Assembly (NCBI GenBank): GCA_020091685.1
Contig: CM034597.1
Coordinates: 245,330 to 309,329 of the forward strand
Length of the DNA stretch: 64,000 bases
Source of the DNA: Lutjanus erythropterus
Lineage: Eukaryota; Chordata; Actinopteri; Lutjaniformes; Lutjanidae
Reading direction: 5' to 3'
A model generated the notes under the pieces. The model ran no database searches. It was given only the letters and a program-made list of their open reading frames with translations, and was not told the origin of the DNA. The translations under genes were made by a program, and so were the position numbers. Shown one piece after another: positions 1-21,545 of the stretch; position 1 is the stretch's first letter, and each line of letters opens with the position of its first letter.

Positions 1-497
1 TATACACCTAAGTCCAATTTTCTGTGCAGGTGATATGCCAGTCCTTCCATTAACTTCTGTGGAGGGAGTAGACACAGTACATAAGCAAGACAGTTCACAG
101 AGAGTGGAGGGATAGGGTTGATGGATTGGCCAAACAAACACAGGACTTCCACACAGGAGAACAATGACAGTGTCCAGTGTGAGACCACAAGTTAATGGAC
201 ATAAAAAATGTCAACCACATGTTCATTTTAGTTACTAGGGCAACAAAAGTCACCTGCTAATAGATGATGATAAAGGTCACTTGACTATGGATCTAATAGA
301 TCATTCTATAGGTCCTTTATGGAGCAGGGCCTTCAGGATCTTTGTTATTCTTAGCATCACAACGTGTCACAACTAGATGCCATTCTTGTATTAATGAATG
401 TACACTAGTGCATCATTCTCAATTACTATTTGACCTAAACTTACTATTATTTCTCATTTATTGTTTGATGGACGAATTGACAGGTCAGGTAACTCAC
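1..497. other. Intronic flank, nothing recognised
   Basis: This follows the donor of the last visible meprin exon, so it should be intron of that gene. I see no convincing further exon, repeat terminus or RNA gene here. The MAM-domain exons expected next in a meprin lie outside the window. Confidence 0.5.
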
Positions 498-9527
<9,030 letters not shown>

Positions 9528-10240
9528 GACTCTAGCTGCAGATACACACTCACTGTGATGGTTCAACCTGCCTCAGCCCTGCTGTGTCTGAAAAAGTGTT
9601 GTCACTTTGTTTTGTACACAGGAAGAAACACAGGACATGCAACATTCACATGCTCCGGTCATCTTTATGACTCAGGTTGACAGAGATTACATGGTTGTCA
9701 AATTAATTATTAATTCAATATTCATGATTAGCTTATCTAAGTGTTGTAGCCTCGCTAATAAACATGCACTGGTGCAGGTGGTTTACAAAAGTTGAAAAAT
9801 AAAGTACACACACACAGATGTTACCTTACCTGTTAGATTTGTGACACCCTTTGAATCAATAGGAACAGCAGACCACAACAGCATAGAGTATCTAAACTCT
9901 CAAAATGAAGTTTGGCAGGTTGTCATGATAAATAAATCCATGACCTGAAACAAGGGTCAAAGTTTCAGTCTACCTGAGGTCTATCTGAGGTCATGTCTAA
10001 GTATGTTGCATGGAGATTTAACAGCCTAGGGATAATAATAATTATTAATAATAATACAATTTAATACAGCAAATGAAACCAACAAAGTCTTATTCCTGGA
10101 AGTGTGGTAGCTTTCATAAATACCCAAATAACTGAAAAGAAATTATAAAAAAGGCTGCTTAGAGGTCAACTCATGACCTCAGCATTCCTAAAGGCCCTAC
10201 CCATGGCCTCACAGATTAAGAGACAATGGGCCCCTACCAC
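9528..10240. other. Upstream of the meprin-like gene; no gene seen
   Basis: This is the 5' flank of the meprin-like gene (transcribed to the left), so its promoter should lie here. I cannot point to a convincing TATA box or other motif. There is no open frame with family features. Confidence 0.4.
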
Positions 10241-10244
10241 GGTA

Positions 10245-10530
10245 TGTGTAGTTGTTTTGTGCCTTTTGTGATTCACTTATTGTCTCTTTGTAGTTGTTAT
10301 GTATCTTTAATGTCTCTTGTGTTACTCTATTGTTGTTCTGTTCTGTTCTCAATGTGTTCATTTTAATAATCCTTGTAGTTGTTGTGTTTCTCTTTGTAGT
10401 TGTTTTGTCTCTTTGTGGTTGTAATGTGTCTCTCTGTAGTTCTTTTATGTCTCTGTGGTTGTCTTGCTCCTTTTTATCCTTGTTTTGTCTTTCTTTGTTG
10501 TACTTTGTGTCTCTTTGTAGTCAGATTGCC
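10245..10530. repeat. Degenerate tandem repeat, unit TGTCTCTTTGTAGTTGTTTTG-like
   Basis: Variants of GTCTCTTTGTAGTTGTTTTG recur roughly every 20-30 bp. The repeats create a hydrophobic-looking open frame from about 10294 that is a by-product of T/G-rich sequence, not a gene. Confidence 0.65.
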
Positions 10531-10903
10531 TCCTTGATCTGTCATGATGCAGATAATACAGCTAATCACAGGGTTTGTAAACTGTAAACCATCATAAAAC
10601 AGTTTACATAATCCAAATTGTATGATATCAAACTGTGACCATTAACCATTATATAAGTATAATAAAAACATTTGAAGGGTCCAACATTATCAAGGGGTAA
10701 CAAAACATTGTGTTTATTTGACAGTGCAATCATTCATCATGGATAGAACATTTAAAATTAATCACAGGCAGCATTGGTGTGATATGTGAAATTCTGAATA
10801 AGAACTAGTAAGCCTGATTAAGCCCAGTAGTAGAAAATTAGTTTTATTGGTTTTCCTTCTCCTATTGTATCTGAAAAGGCTGCTACCAACCAGTCCTTTG
10901 GTG

Positions 10904-11160
10904 TTAAAGGTCCCATATTATGCCCCTTTCTGTATGCCTTTATAGGTCTCAGAGGTCCTCAAAACCTGCTTTTGGAGTTTGATTCATAAATCATGCAGGT
11001 CAGCATGCCTCTATACCCCTCTATTTCAGCCTCTTTAAATGCAAAGGAGCTGTGACTAGTCACGGCCCTCTCAGGAGGTGGGCGTGGCTTGAATCAATGA
11101 GTCAAGCTGCTGCTGAACGCCAACATGGACATGGCTGGTGTCAGACGCGGTAGAGTTCAA
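10904..11160. mobile_element. Left end of a TTAA-type fish element
   Basis: It starts TTAAAGGTCCCATATTATGC. The inverted form of this terminus appears at 55073-55092, so two copies of one family lie in the window in opposite orientation. The first 250 bp are a recognisable conserved block (AGGTCTCAGAGGTCC, GGTGGGCGTGGCTTG). I found no matching right terminus nearby; this copy is probably truncated. Confidence 0.5.
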
Positions 11161-11769
11161 ACATCAATTTTGATCCAGAATGTGATCCAGATGGAGGCTC
11201 CTGCAGAAGTTCAAACACTGCAGATGTTGCAGGATGTGTCTGATCATGTAAGGTAAGGTCTGGTAAGTCAACAATTTTGTGTGTTGTGATACTTTACAAT
11301 CAGTCAATGTGTGTGTTGGTACAGTTTTAAAATGTAGCTCAGTAGCTAATGCTGATTGTAACTCACTCCGCTTGTTCATTATTGAAAATTTTGGTGAATG
11401 AGTGACATTATAATTTGTGAATATAGTTAACCGTCATGCCTCGGTGAGACACGTTAGTACTCTGTGGACAAAGGACCTCTACAGGTGTTACAGGTGTCCT
11501 TACTGACATATTTTGATGATTGCAGACAATAAATTATCTTTTTGTTTTGCAATATTCTCTTCAGAGATGACTATCAAAATAGAGTCCTTTATGTAGCCAC
11601 AATTTTTTTATCATAATACTGAACTTTTTTGGTTTACATAAAATGCATCGGTCTGTCTGTATCATTTATTATCATTTTATCATCAGTTTTCATATGTCAA
11701 GGCTGTGTGCTGTGGTTTGTAAACTACACTGTGCTCCGTCTCCACATAATGTGCAACAATTTACCTGTT

Positions 11770-12125
11770 CCTGTCACACCAGGCCAAAAGGAGGACTCAG
11801 AAGCTGGACTCAATCACTGGTTTCTTTAATGAACAAGCGAGAGCAGGCAAAACCGGAACAAAAAAGCAGGAACAGGTCAAGCGTAAAATCTCTAGGAAAA
11901 CTATAGTGCTAGAACACTCTCTCAAACAAAGAGACGAACTGACACAGACAAAGGGTGGCACAGGGACTAAATACACAAGGGAGGAGGGGTAATGAGGGAC
12001 AGGTGAACCCAATCAGGGTGGGGCAGGCAATCACACAGGAGGAGAAACACACAGGGCAGGAAGTGAAGTGCCTGAAACGAGAGACAAGGGTGAGTACCAA
12101 AATAAAACAGGAAAGACTGACAAAA
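11770..12125. repeat. Fish interspersed repeat, non-coding
   Basis: The block of GACTCAATCACTGG, GAGAGCAGGCAAAACCGG, GACACAGACAAAGGG, CAGGTGAACCCAATCAGGG and CAGGAAGTGAAGTG resembles a purine-rich repeat seen widely in percomorph genomes. It is open in several frames on both strands without any protein features. I cannot name the family. Confidence 0.4.
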
Positions 12126-12690
12126 ACAGAAAACAAGGATTATTTGTTTTTGATATTTCAAGTATTTGAAATTTGGCAAAGCTTCCTTCTTGTCCTCCAC
12201 AGCTTGTCTAATGTCTTTCAGGTTTGAATTTCATAGGCCTTATATTTTGTTGAAATATTTAAATTTTTCTAAATTTTGTGGATGTGCTCACAACAGATCT
12301 TAGAATAGACTCTGGATGAGCTGTAAAATTATTTTAAAATCAATATTTTTTGTGTCAAATTTATTTCATTGTAGTCATTGTATATTAAACAAACATAATG
12401 TACAGTGAGCAGGTCAGTGTGGAATAAACCCCTTCATGATGAATTAAGACCCTCTGCTTTGTGTCAGGGTACTGCGCCCCTGTCAGGGTTTATTTCACAA
12501 TACTGACAGAAAAGATTTTCACAATATATTGTTACAGTTGTATTTATGAAGATAAATATGTCACATTCTTTACAGTTTGTTTTACATTACTTCAGTGGGC
12601 ATAACATTACAGTGTTCACAAACACCATGAATGGAGAAACACAGCCCAAAATAAGCAGATTTTGTGCATATTAAACATGAAGGAGATGTA
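12126..12690. other. No gene recognised
   Basis: AT-rich, apparently unique sequence. No terminal repeats, splice-bounded exons or RNA motifs were found. Confidence 0.4.
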
Positions 12691-12773
12691 GAAGTATATA
12701 TATATATACATATATATGTATGTATAATGGCAGTTCAGGAAATTATTATATATATAATATTTTTTTGTATAAG

Positions 12774-12860
12774 TTTGAATATATGGAATGATTGAAACTT
12801 GAATATATGGAATGAAACTGAATATATTGAATGAAAGTCTGAATATATGGAATGAAACTT
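12774..12860. repeat. Short minisatellite, inverted partner of the array at 49066-49425
   Basis: About four units of GAATATATGGAATGAAACTT follow one another. The outer unit is the variant GGAATGATTGAAAC (12785-12798). The reverse complement of exactly that variant is the outermost unit of the right array (49410-49423), and the variant GAATATATTGAATGAA also occurs in both. An (AT)-rich tract (12695-12770) lies just outside. See the finding on a possible giant element. Confidence 0.75.
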
Positions 12861-12937
12861 GGCGTCATCAAGGCACTAGCGCCATCTTGTATTTTCTCTG
12901 TATGGATTGGATGCTGTAGCAAGAGCACAGTCAAAAT

Positions 12938-13195
12938 GAGCGAGTCGGTGAGTCAATTTTGAGTAATGAAGACATAATTAACACCTTGGCTAATGCACAT
13001 AGTCATGGTAACTGTACTAATTACTGCAGTACAGACGAAGAACTTGCTGCAATTTTTCCGAGGGAGACCGGGGCAGGCTCAGGTCAGGCTGCGCCTGCAT
13101 TTGAGGCTGTGCCTGCATTCCAGGCCATGGCCTCGATAAATACAGAGTCAAACTCAACTTTCACCTCAGAGAGTCCTGACAGCAGCCCCTAAATA
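12938..13195 (+). other. Possible plus-strand exon, unrecognised
   Basis: An ATG at 12936 opens MSES and meets GTGAGT, a consensus donor. In another frame, sequence from 12938 to the TAA at 13193 is open and encodes an acidic, Ser/Ala-rich peptide (STDEELAAIFPRE, SINTESNSTFTSESPDSS) but has no ATG. It could be a first exon plus part of a downstream exon of a passenger gene, or nothing. Confidence 0.2.
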
Positions 13196-13714
13196 CAACC
13201 TTCGCCCTTTTACACAAAGGGACCAAGATACAGGGCGTAAGAAAAAGCACATTTGGCACACACGTCTCACAATCACAAAAACCTTAATTTATGTTCACTC
13301 TTGTCACCACGGAGGAGTGTGGATTTGTAAAGTGTCCTTTGAACATATATTACATATATACATACATATTTTTATCAGCAAATAAGTGTATTGAAGTTAA
13401 AAATGCACAAGTCTCCACAATCAAAAACACTTTTCATTAATGGTAAACAGCATGCGTGCGTTTGTGTAAAATTATTCTCACTAATAAGAAATGAGGAATT
13501 AAAATTGTAGTTATAAAGTCTATTAAATATCAACAGACCTGCAGAGTGCACACAGGACGTGATCACAGCTGTCAGATCATTTTTGACAGATCAGTCACAC
13601 GACAACTGGAGCAGCTGTAGTGATTTTATTGAGATCCAGAAAAACAAGGATTGAACAGTCACGGTCTTATATCATTATATCTCACCTGAGGAGAAAACGG
13701 CATGTGTACTTCTG

Positions 13715-14219
13715 TCAGAATCTAATGCTGGGTGGATAATCTGTCGTAATTTTACGCACTGGTTGAAGCTGCACTTCAATCTGGCTCTGGTGAGTTCTTT
13801 CGGATTGAGGTTTCGCGGCCAGTTTCTGTTCTACCCGCTCCTCACTCATCTCCCCACTCCTGTTCACTCGTCCTTCTTCAGGAGCTTCAGCCAGTGGAGC
13901 TGCATAATAATGATGATGATAATAATCAATTATAAAATAGAACTTCAAGGTGCTTCACTGTAAAACATAACCAATTACATATCTGCATGACTTTTAAGGT
14001 TAATGTATTGTATTGCTTTTTCCAAATGTTCATGTAAAATGAATTTACACATGAAGCTGCTTTGAAACATTCTCCATATATTGTGTGCGCTCACCTTCAC
14101 TTCTCAGCGAGGAGATCTGCCTCCTGGCTTTAAAAATCTCACTCTCTTTTTTCTTATGCTTTTTTCTCCTGGTAAATCCGCCGTCATTCTGCCATCGCTT
14201 GCACCTGGCGCACTTGATT
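13715..14219 (-). CDS. Unrecognised two-exon 3' end of a basic/coiled protein gene
   Basis: Two minus-strand exons join in phase: 14095-14219 (acceptor TTTTAAG, donor GTGAGC) and 13715-13899 (acceptor TTATGCAG, stop TGA at 13715). The first encodes IKCARCKRWQNDGGF, then the very basic TRRKKHKKKESE and KARRQISSLRSE. The second encodes APLAEAPEEGRVN and a Gln/Glu-rich tail ending YPPSIRF. A CxxC pair followed by a basic stretch suggests a nuclear, possibly DNA-binding protein, but I do not recognise the family and the 5' part is missing. It lies just inside the left minisatellite and may be a passenger of the proposed large element. Confidence 0.35.
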
Positions 14220-14651
14220 CTTAAAAGTAATGAGAGTTGACTTTCTGATTGGCTTATTACATATTCGGCCTAAACTCATCCATGAATTAATGAGGCACTT
14301 GGGTACCGCTGATAGATGTGTCCTGCCGTGTGTTGTTGGCGCAAGGCGCGGGACAGCAGGATACCCTGCTCCCCTGGCGCATGGCGGCAAGGGTGGATTG
14401 GACACATCTTGATTGCGCCACTTGCGTAAGTAAGATAGGGCCCAAGCCCTGTGAAAATTATGTGAACAACAAAAAATATACAACAATATACATAAAGTGG
14501 AACACAATGTACAACACCAATAATGCTGAAGATTGGTGAGTAAGTGTGATCAATATTGACAATCAGCCACTATAATAAATAATTCATTGCAGTTAAAAAT
14601 AAATTTACTGTTTGTAAAGAGAAAAATGAATATACAGTACATGCTTGAATG

Positions 14652-14660
14652 TTTAATGTA

Positions 14661-14709
<49 letters not shown>

Positions 14710-14712
14710 TAT
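14652..14712. repeat. (ATT)n microsatellite
   Basis: This is a near-perfect ATT run of about 50 bp. It passes into an AT/ATAC-rich tract that continues to the hAT terminus at 14751. Confidence 0.9.
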
Positions 14713-17027
14713 ATTATATAATACACATATACACATATACATACATATACCAGGGTTTTCCTGGCTCAAATTGAGGCAGAGGTGGTACCATCCTGACCAT
14801 GCGCCATGACGTGCATGTATTCTGTAAATTCAACTGACTCACTTTCTATAGGCAACATACTTTAAGTTAAGAGTTCCAATAAGAATATGACTATTATCAT
14901 GTTAAAACATTCATTTATTAAAACTATATACATACACAAATCAGGTGCCAACTTTAAATTGAAAGTACACTTTATCCACACATCTCGCAACCAGACACAG
15001 AACATTTCAGCCTCCTCTTTTTCATTCCATAGAACCTCCTCATGCACTCCTTGTAGTCCAAGGCCTCCTGGTCTGGTCCATCAATGGCCACCTTACAACA
15101 GACATCCAAGTGCCTCTCCTTCAGTCTGTTGCGCAGAGGTGTCTTCACCTTAAACAAAACAATCATCATGCATTAAGTATTTTTGTATTTATTCTGATAC
15201 AGACATTAAGAGTGATAGTGTTTTCAATCATATATTACAATTTTGAGTGCAGAGAAGAGCCTCTCCACATCTGCAGTTTGGACAGGGGCTGTGAGGGCGA
15301 TAGCAGCTGCAAGGCTTAGGGTGGGATACAGCTCAGCAGATTCTGCAGATACAAGCCACAGAAGCACCTCCTCCAGGGATTTGGTCTGAATAAAGCAGTG
15401 AAAACAAAGATGAATGAAATTATTCAGTAAAACCAGACTGTTGTGGTGGTGATACAGTTAATGTAACTTAATATATAGTACCTTCAGATCAGGACTCCCA
15501 CTCTCAGTCTGTATGAGCTCCACTCAGACAAGAGGTCAGACTCCCTCAGTCTTGGAAACTCCTCAGCCAGTGTCCTCATCTCAGCATCCCCATACTCTGT
15601 ACTAGAGTTTGACAAAATTTGTCTGGGAGAGAACACATTGAAGACAGACAAACTGCCAGTGTTTGGGAATCTGTTGTCGATGTTCTCAGTCAGTGCAGTC
15701 AGAAATGGCTCCATCACCTGTAGAAGATGTTAAAAAAGGTAAAACAGTCCTTCCATCAACATTACACAAATACATTCTTAATACATACAGTGTTCTTGAA
15801 GCTCTCACACATCATCCTGGAAATATGCAGGGACCTCTTCCTGCAGAGGCTTCAGACCAGCATCAGACTGGAGCCATGCCTGCTAGCGGTCTTTGACCAT
15901 GTTGCTCTCTTTCAGCTGTGCCAGTGATGATTTCAGCACTGTGACCTGAGATAAAACACAACAGCTTTGCTAGTAACAGCATTTCAATTAACAGAAAACC
16001 CAAGGACTATGGTACTGATCTCATACCTCCTGCTCCACCTGAGAGAAAAAGGTTTCTCTTTGAAAAACCAAAAACTGCCGGTGGATCTTTTCATGCACAA
16101 GTTGCATTAGGCACAGGGCAGGGGAAGAACTTGTCCTTTACAAAGGAATACAGTCCTTGTGCAGTTGGCTCATTCCGGGCTTGGAGTGAGAGGTCTGCGA
16201 TGAGAGCAGGCAGAATTCGGCGCATCACATCTGTTGCTTCCTTATTAGATTCCCATCTGGTAGCGTTTCCTCCTACAAAAATTATTTAGTAAATGACAAA
16301 AAAGCAAAAATGGATCTGAATAATCTAGCACTGAATATTGCTAACCTGCAGTTTGATTTGGGGAGTTCAAAAAGCCTCTCCATGTCCTTGAGACTGCTGG
16401 TCCTATTACTGGAGGCCTGGTAGAACCAGAAGATAGTTCCAACAGTCCTGGCATATTTAGTGAGGTAATGAACTGCCCTCCCTAAAATAATAAAAAAACA
16501 ATAACTCTGTCAATCTTATAAAATGTTAACTAAAAAGTAAATGCAAAAAAAGGAAAATTCACCTATCATTACAGCAGCGCCGTCACTTGCAAAGGAGGCT
16601 AGCTTGTCGGTTGGCAGCATTTTGTCATCTCTGATGACTGCAGGATGCTGTCATACAGAGTTGCAGCATCCCAGCAGACACTCCACCCAAATGCAGCACC
16701 CTGGTTTGGACTACAGTGCTTCCCACATGGTTGGGTCCTAAAAGCTAAACATAAAAATCTCTCTTAGTTGAAGTAAGTTTTAATACACAATTTTATTTAA
16801 TTGTACAAAGTAATGTTACCTCACAACTAGACCCAGTTGCTTTGTGACAGAGATGTCAGTGGTCTCGTCAACCATTAATCCCCACACTGAGGATTTTGAC
16901 AACTCTGCCACCAACTGGTCATCAAAATCTGGCCAATGACCTCTACCATCTCATCGATTATATGGCTGCTTGTGTATTTGGTGTTGGCACTGACCTGGGG
17001 GCAAACAGACAGTAATTAGGTTGGCCT

Positions 17028-20000
17028 TGGGGTGGGCGATATGGCAAAAATATCATATCACGATTTTTATTATAAAATCACGATTTCGATTTTATCACGA
17101 TCTTACATGTATTTTTGAGACTAATTTGCAAGTTTCTGGTCAGTGCAACAAACCATTTCTGTATGTAAAACAGTCCTAAATGAAAAAAAACCAGACAATT
17201 TAGGCCAAAGAACCTTTCTGAACAGATTTTAATTTAAATAGTTGCAGTTTTGCCAACATGTGCAAAGAACGTAAACATACTAAAAGTAAACAACAACACT
17301 CTGATAAAGTGCACTCTTGCAACATAAAAGGTAGCTTTCAATAAACATGAAACTTAGTAAAATATCAATGAAGACATTACTGTTTGTTTTCTTCAACACA
17401 GTCATTTTAACAGGATTTAAGTGTACCAAAACACTAAATAGCTTATTAAAAAGGGTCAAATAAAAATGCAAACTTAAGTAACTGTGGTTATATCTTTTAG
17501 TGCAACAATTTTGAACAAAAATGATCAAACTGCAATGTCTATAACCTGATTATTAAAGATCCAGTCGCTTTAGAACATATTACTGTTCAGATATCTTCTT
17601 AGAGTTTTTATCTCCTTCTAAAAAGGAGACATCATGACAGATTCCTATCACAGATTTTTAGCCAGGAAAACCATTTTGTCAACTTTATCTGGCTTGAGAG
17701 TAGAGTAGTAGAGAGTAGTCCTTTGGCAAGTTACTATGTTGCCACCTGTGCTGAAGACTCGTTCTGAGGGAGCACTTGTTGCTGGAATGCACAGATACTT
17801 TTGAGCTAGTTGGCTAACTCGTGGAAAGTTTCCCTCATGGAGTTTCCACCATTCGAGAGGATCCATCTCACTGTCTGCATTTGGTGTGGAAAGATAGGCC
17901 TTCATTTCCCCATCTATTGCCTCTCTTAGAGATGGGAGGGAAGTCGATGTGCCACCTGCAGATACAGCACCTGAGATTTTTAAAAAGCTGGCTAATGTTT
18001 TCTTCTTTGCTTTCTTTGGTGGTGTTTGTTCTTCTGCCTCAGGACTCTGTGATGTGGATGGGAGTGGATGCTGTGCTTGTACATTCAACATGGACTCCAG
18101 CTCAGACACAGCTCTGGCTTGTACTCCCTCTTTCTTGTCACTGTCAATGTACTGGGTTTTGAACCTCAGATCCAGAAGCAAAGCAATGTCCAGCAGGGCA
18201 TCAGTGGTGGGATCCTGGTACTTTTCAGTGAGGTAGTTGAGGATAGTTGTCTTGATTGTGTTTGTTAGCTCACTGTCATCATCACTGGGGTTAAGGAGGT
18301 TGACTGGGGTTCAGCAGGTGCAGGACTGGCTTGACATATGAGACACTCACATAGTCCTCCTGAAAGTGCATCAGTGAAATCTCTCAGTGGACCAAGGGCC
18401 TTCTTAATGCACTCCATTACATCAATATCTTGCCATAATGGTACCAAGTGCCTTGTCTTCTTGTCAGACTTCAGGACCTGTGAAATGGCCTTTTCTTGGT
18501 CAGCACTCTCTCAATCATGGCAAGTTTGGAACCCCATCGGGTTAGCGACTCTGTTATGAGTTTTTGTTGAGGTAGTTTAAGTTCTGTTTGAGCTTGACTC
18601 AAATCCCTTTTCTTCTTCCAGCTGAAGGAGAATGCACTCACCACTTTCTTGCAGACAGATGTTGTGCGAACAACTCGAGGTCTTTTGCACTTTTTCTAAA
18701 AGAAGAAGAGCATGATATATTAACCAGATGTAATGATAAAATTAAAATAAACTCAGCAAAGGTACATTTTAATCCGTGATTGTTTAATATTATATATATG
18801 TATATATTTCAGAAAAAGTGATTATTCTGCTATATTTTTCATAAAGTAAATAAAAAACATTTCAATAAAATGTTTTTAATCATAGACTAATGTAATAAAT
18901 TACTTTGTTCTGTGTCCTAGTTTATTCTGAAGTTAGCAGCAAATCATCATTAATAGGGTGCTATTATTGCTTGTTTTAACCTATTGCTTTTTTTTTTTTT
19001 AATCTGATCCAGATTTGTTAAGCATCTTAGGCCCCATCTTTTGCATTATATTCATTTATTTGAAGTTCACTCACCAATGGCTAGGTGCAGTCTATGCCCA
19101 AAGCAGAGCAGGCGAGTCCAGTTGTTTAGTTCCAAGGCCTTTACCATGTTAGTCCCACTGTCTGTGGTCATGCAGGTCATGTTCTTCTCTTTGAGTCCCC
19201 AGCATTCAAGAGCGTCTCTCAGCCCTTGCGATATGAGCTCCCGTGTGATCTTCTGGGAAGTATGTTGTTTGCAGAGTCGCACTGCAGAGCTTCCAGTTGT
19301 CAATATAATGAATGGTCAGGCTCAAATAAGGCGCTGAAGTGCGGCTGGACCACAGATCACTCGTGTTCTTGCGAAAAACTGGGCGTTCTGAACTTTGCGT
19401 TCAATCTTTCTCGGCATTCAGAGTAAAGGCGTGGAATGGCAGTGTTGGCGAAGTATTTTCGGCTGGGCAGCTCGTGCAGCGGGTCAGCTACTTTGAGCAG
19501 GCATTTGAACCCTCGTTTTCTACAGTCTTGAGCGGAACCATATCTTTTGCAAGATAAAAGTAACTGCTTCTGTTACCTCTTTCCACCGCTTGCTTGTCTT
19601 GTCATACGGAATGCCTTTATCAAATGCCCGTGTTAGTGTTAACTGTTTGGGTCTAGCTGCTGCCTCTGGCTGCGCTGCCGCCCTCGCTGTTTGGCTCTCA
19701 GCATACTGTTTGGGTGCTTTCTCTTCAAGTGACTGAATAAGTTCGTAGTGTTGCCATCCGGCGATGCGGATACAGTCTCTGTGCAAACTTTGCAAATTAC
19801 ATTTGTTTGCGCTTTGTCATGTGGAAAAGCCAAACCAATTCCATATAATGGAAGTTGAGTTTCTTTTGGCGACTAACTCCTCCGTTTGGCTTTCAGCCAT
19901 GGCTCTCCATGCCGCTACAGCTACACATACAAATGAGGAGGCGGTCACGAAATTGTGTCACTGCCCGTAATTCGCTATGATTGGTTGGTCAGGTTGACGA

Positions 20001-20148
20001 CGTAATACATCTGGTGCGTCGGTGCATCAGCATAGAACTGCAATTTATAGAATGTGACCTAGACGATCCATACGATCTCCTCACTTTGGCAGATCGTCTA
20101 CATGTTCTAATCCTTCACGATCTAATATCATCATATCGCACACCCCTA
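17028..20148 (-). mobile_element. Complete ZBED1-like hAT with perfect target duplication
   Basis: The 8-bp sequence GTTGGCCT occurs at 17020-17027 and 20149-20156. The termini are TGGGGTGGGCGATATGG at the left and, reverse-complemented, TAGGGGTGTGCGATATGATG at the right. The element is 3,121 bp and carries a decayed BED-zinc-finger transposase on the minus strand. It is inserted in an intron of the surrounding ZNF862-like hAT, so it is the younger of the two. Confidence 0.92.
17648..19833 (-). pseudogene. ZBED1-like hAT transposase, frameshifted
   Basis: Read on minus, the protein starts with a BED zinc finger (VICKVCTETVSASPDGNTTN then LFSHLKRKHP, near 19833-19640). It continues with IPYDKTSKRWKEVTEAV, then a catalytic-core block (MTCMTTDSGTNMVKALELN and LLCFGHRLHLAI near 19080-19190). 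It ends with the hAT dimerisation region (DPLEWWKLHEGNFPRVSQLA, YLCIPATSAPSERVFSTGG) and a stop at 17648. The last ~175 codons are intact; several frameshifts and at least one stop interrupt the middle. The domain order and length are those of an autonomous hAT, now inactive. Confidence 0.82.
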
Positions 20149-21545
20149 GTTGGCCTACTTCATTTTAAAACAATTATGTGAAAAACATTGAATATACAAT
20201 TATGTAATAATATAACTTAGAATTTACATTCAAACCATCAAAATAAGCACAGCCTAAGCGCTTGCATAAGAGAATGATGGGCTCATAGCTTGTGTGGTGG
20301 GGCCACTTTTGCTTGAGACACTCATAGATGATTTTGAAGCAGCCTTCAAGCGCTCTGTGGTCCATGTCCACCTGTGCTGCAATAGCACGCTGCAGTGTCC
20401 TCCTAAAAAAAAACAACCAATTATTTCTTAACCTATCTATCTAAACTATATTATTTTAGTTTTGTAACTTTATTAGTTGAGTGTTTTTAGGTACTACCAT
20501 CTTTAATATACTTCTCCTTCTCTTCTGCTGCTTTGTGAATGGCCGTCACCTCATGTCTTTTAATGTGTCCAGCCTGTAGTTGGTTGATGGCTGTCTCACT
20601 AGGAGGCAGCAATTGCCTGCTGTGTTGGGGCACAGTGCTTTTGGCATAAATAACAGTGCATGCCTTCCTCAGTATGCCTGAGCCAGGTAAATTGATTTAG
20701 CCACTGCTTGTCAAAGCCACTGGCTCTGTGTTTTGAGAAGATCTGGAAAGAGGAATAAAAATAATTTTTCAATCACGTACCACGTTGGCTTTGCGTTGTT
20801 ATGCTCCTAATTGGAAACGGATTTAAGTACCCTCGCCTCGCCGACTCGTCCTGTCCTGCATTCTGACCCTCGCTATCACCAGTCCCTTGTGAAGTACTTT
20901 CAGACCTGACACAAATTTCCACATGTTGTCACCACCAAGAATTATTACATTTTAACTGCCTGTTACGTTAATTTCTCTGCTCTGTTTCACCTGGACTCTT
21001 GACTCTCCTCCTCGCGAGGTCGCTTTTTAAAGTAGTGGCTGATTTTGCCTGCCACATCTGCAACGCTAAAAATCATAAACGTTACTCTGACACGGAGGAA
21101 ACTTTTTTTTAAATAAACACGACATGCTTGGATGCAAAAAAAAATATTAATATTTACCTGTTTGTACCATCCGCCAGGGAAAATCAGGACGCCGATACCA
21201 CCAACTAGCGGGAAAAAACTGGAAAAAACATGATTCGATCTGTTTCTTCTTCGGTAGTTGCTTCAGGTCTTTCCGGAGCACTGCTGTTGATATAGCGCCT
21301 CCATAGTGGCGCAACGCTGCAACTGCAGTTAAAATACGTAGCTGCCGCAGAGGGACATCAATCGCTCAATCAGCACAGCTGGAGCTTTACGCTGTGTTGA
21401 GCGATATCAATCGCTCTGGCTGGGGGCGGCACAAAATTAGCTGGAGGCGGCCGCCACGCAATTTTGAACGCAGGAAAAACCCTGTATACACATACATCAA
21501 CAACAAAACAAATAACAACAACAATTAAATAATATTGTCATCCTT

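Larger units (their letters stand above)
14751..21484 (-). mobile_element. Decayed hAT with ZNF862/KIAA1586-like transposase
   Basis: The left end CAGGGTTTTCCTGGC and right end (reverse complement CAGGGTTTTTCCTGC) are hAT-type inverted termini. On the minus strand the interior holds intron-split, decayed transposase exons. An N-terminal TTF-like block (GFDKQWLNQFTWLRHTEEG, CYLCQKHC) lies near 20560-20740. IIYECLKQKWPHHTSYEP is at 20174-20400, YTSSHIIDEMVEV and WGLMVDETTDISVTKQLGL near 16860-16980, ATRWESNKEATDVMRRILPA near 16160-16270, and RTLAEEFPRLRESDLLSEW near 15500-15600. This order matches ZNF862/KIAA1586-like hATs. The element is split by the ZBED1-like hAT at 17028-20148. The flanks are ATAC-rich on both sides, so a target duplication is not readable. 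Confidence 0.8.

Noticed and set aside
10294..10587. Hydrophobic plus-strand frame resembling a membrane protein
   Set aside because: It is produced by a T/G-rich degenerate tandem repeat.
14184..14507. 107-codon minus frame
   Set aside because: It overlaps the better-supported spliced exon at 14095-14219 in a different frame and shows no family features.
14743..21492. 8-bp target duplication for the outer ZNF862-like hAT
   Set aside because: Flanks are ACATATAC and TATACACA; the ATAC-rich context makes any match unreliable.
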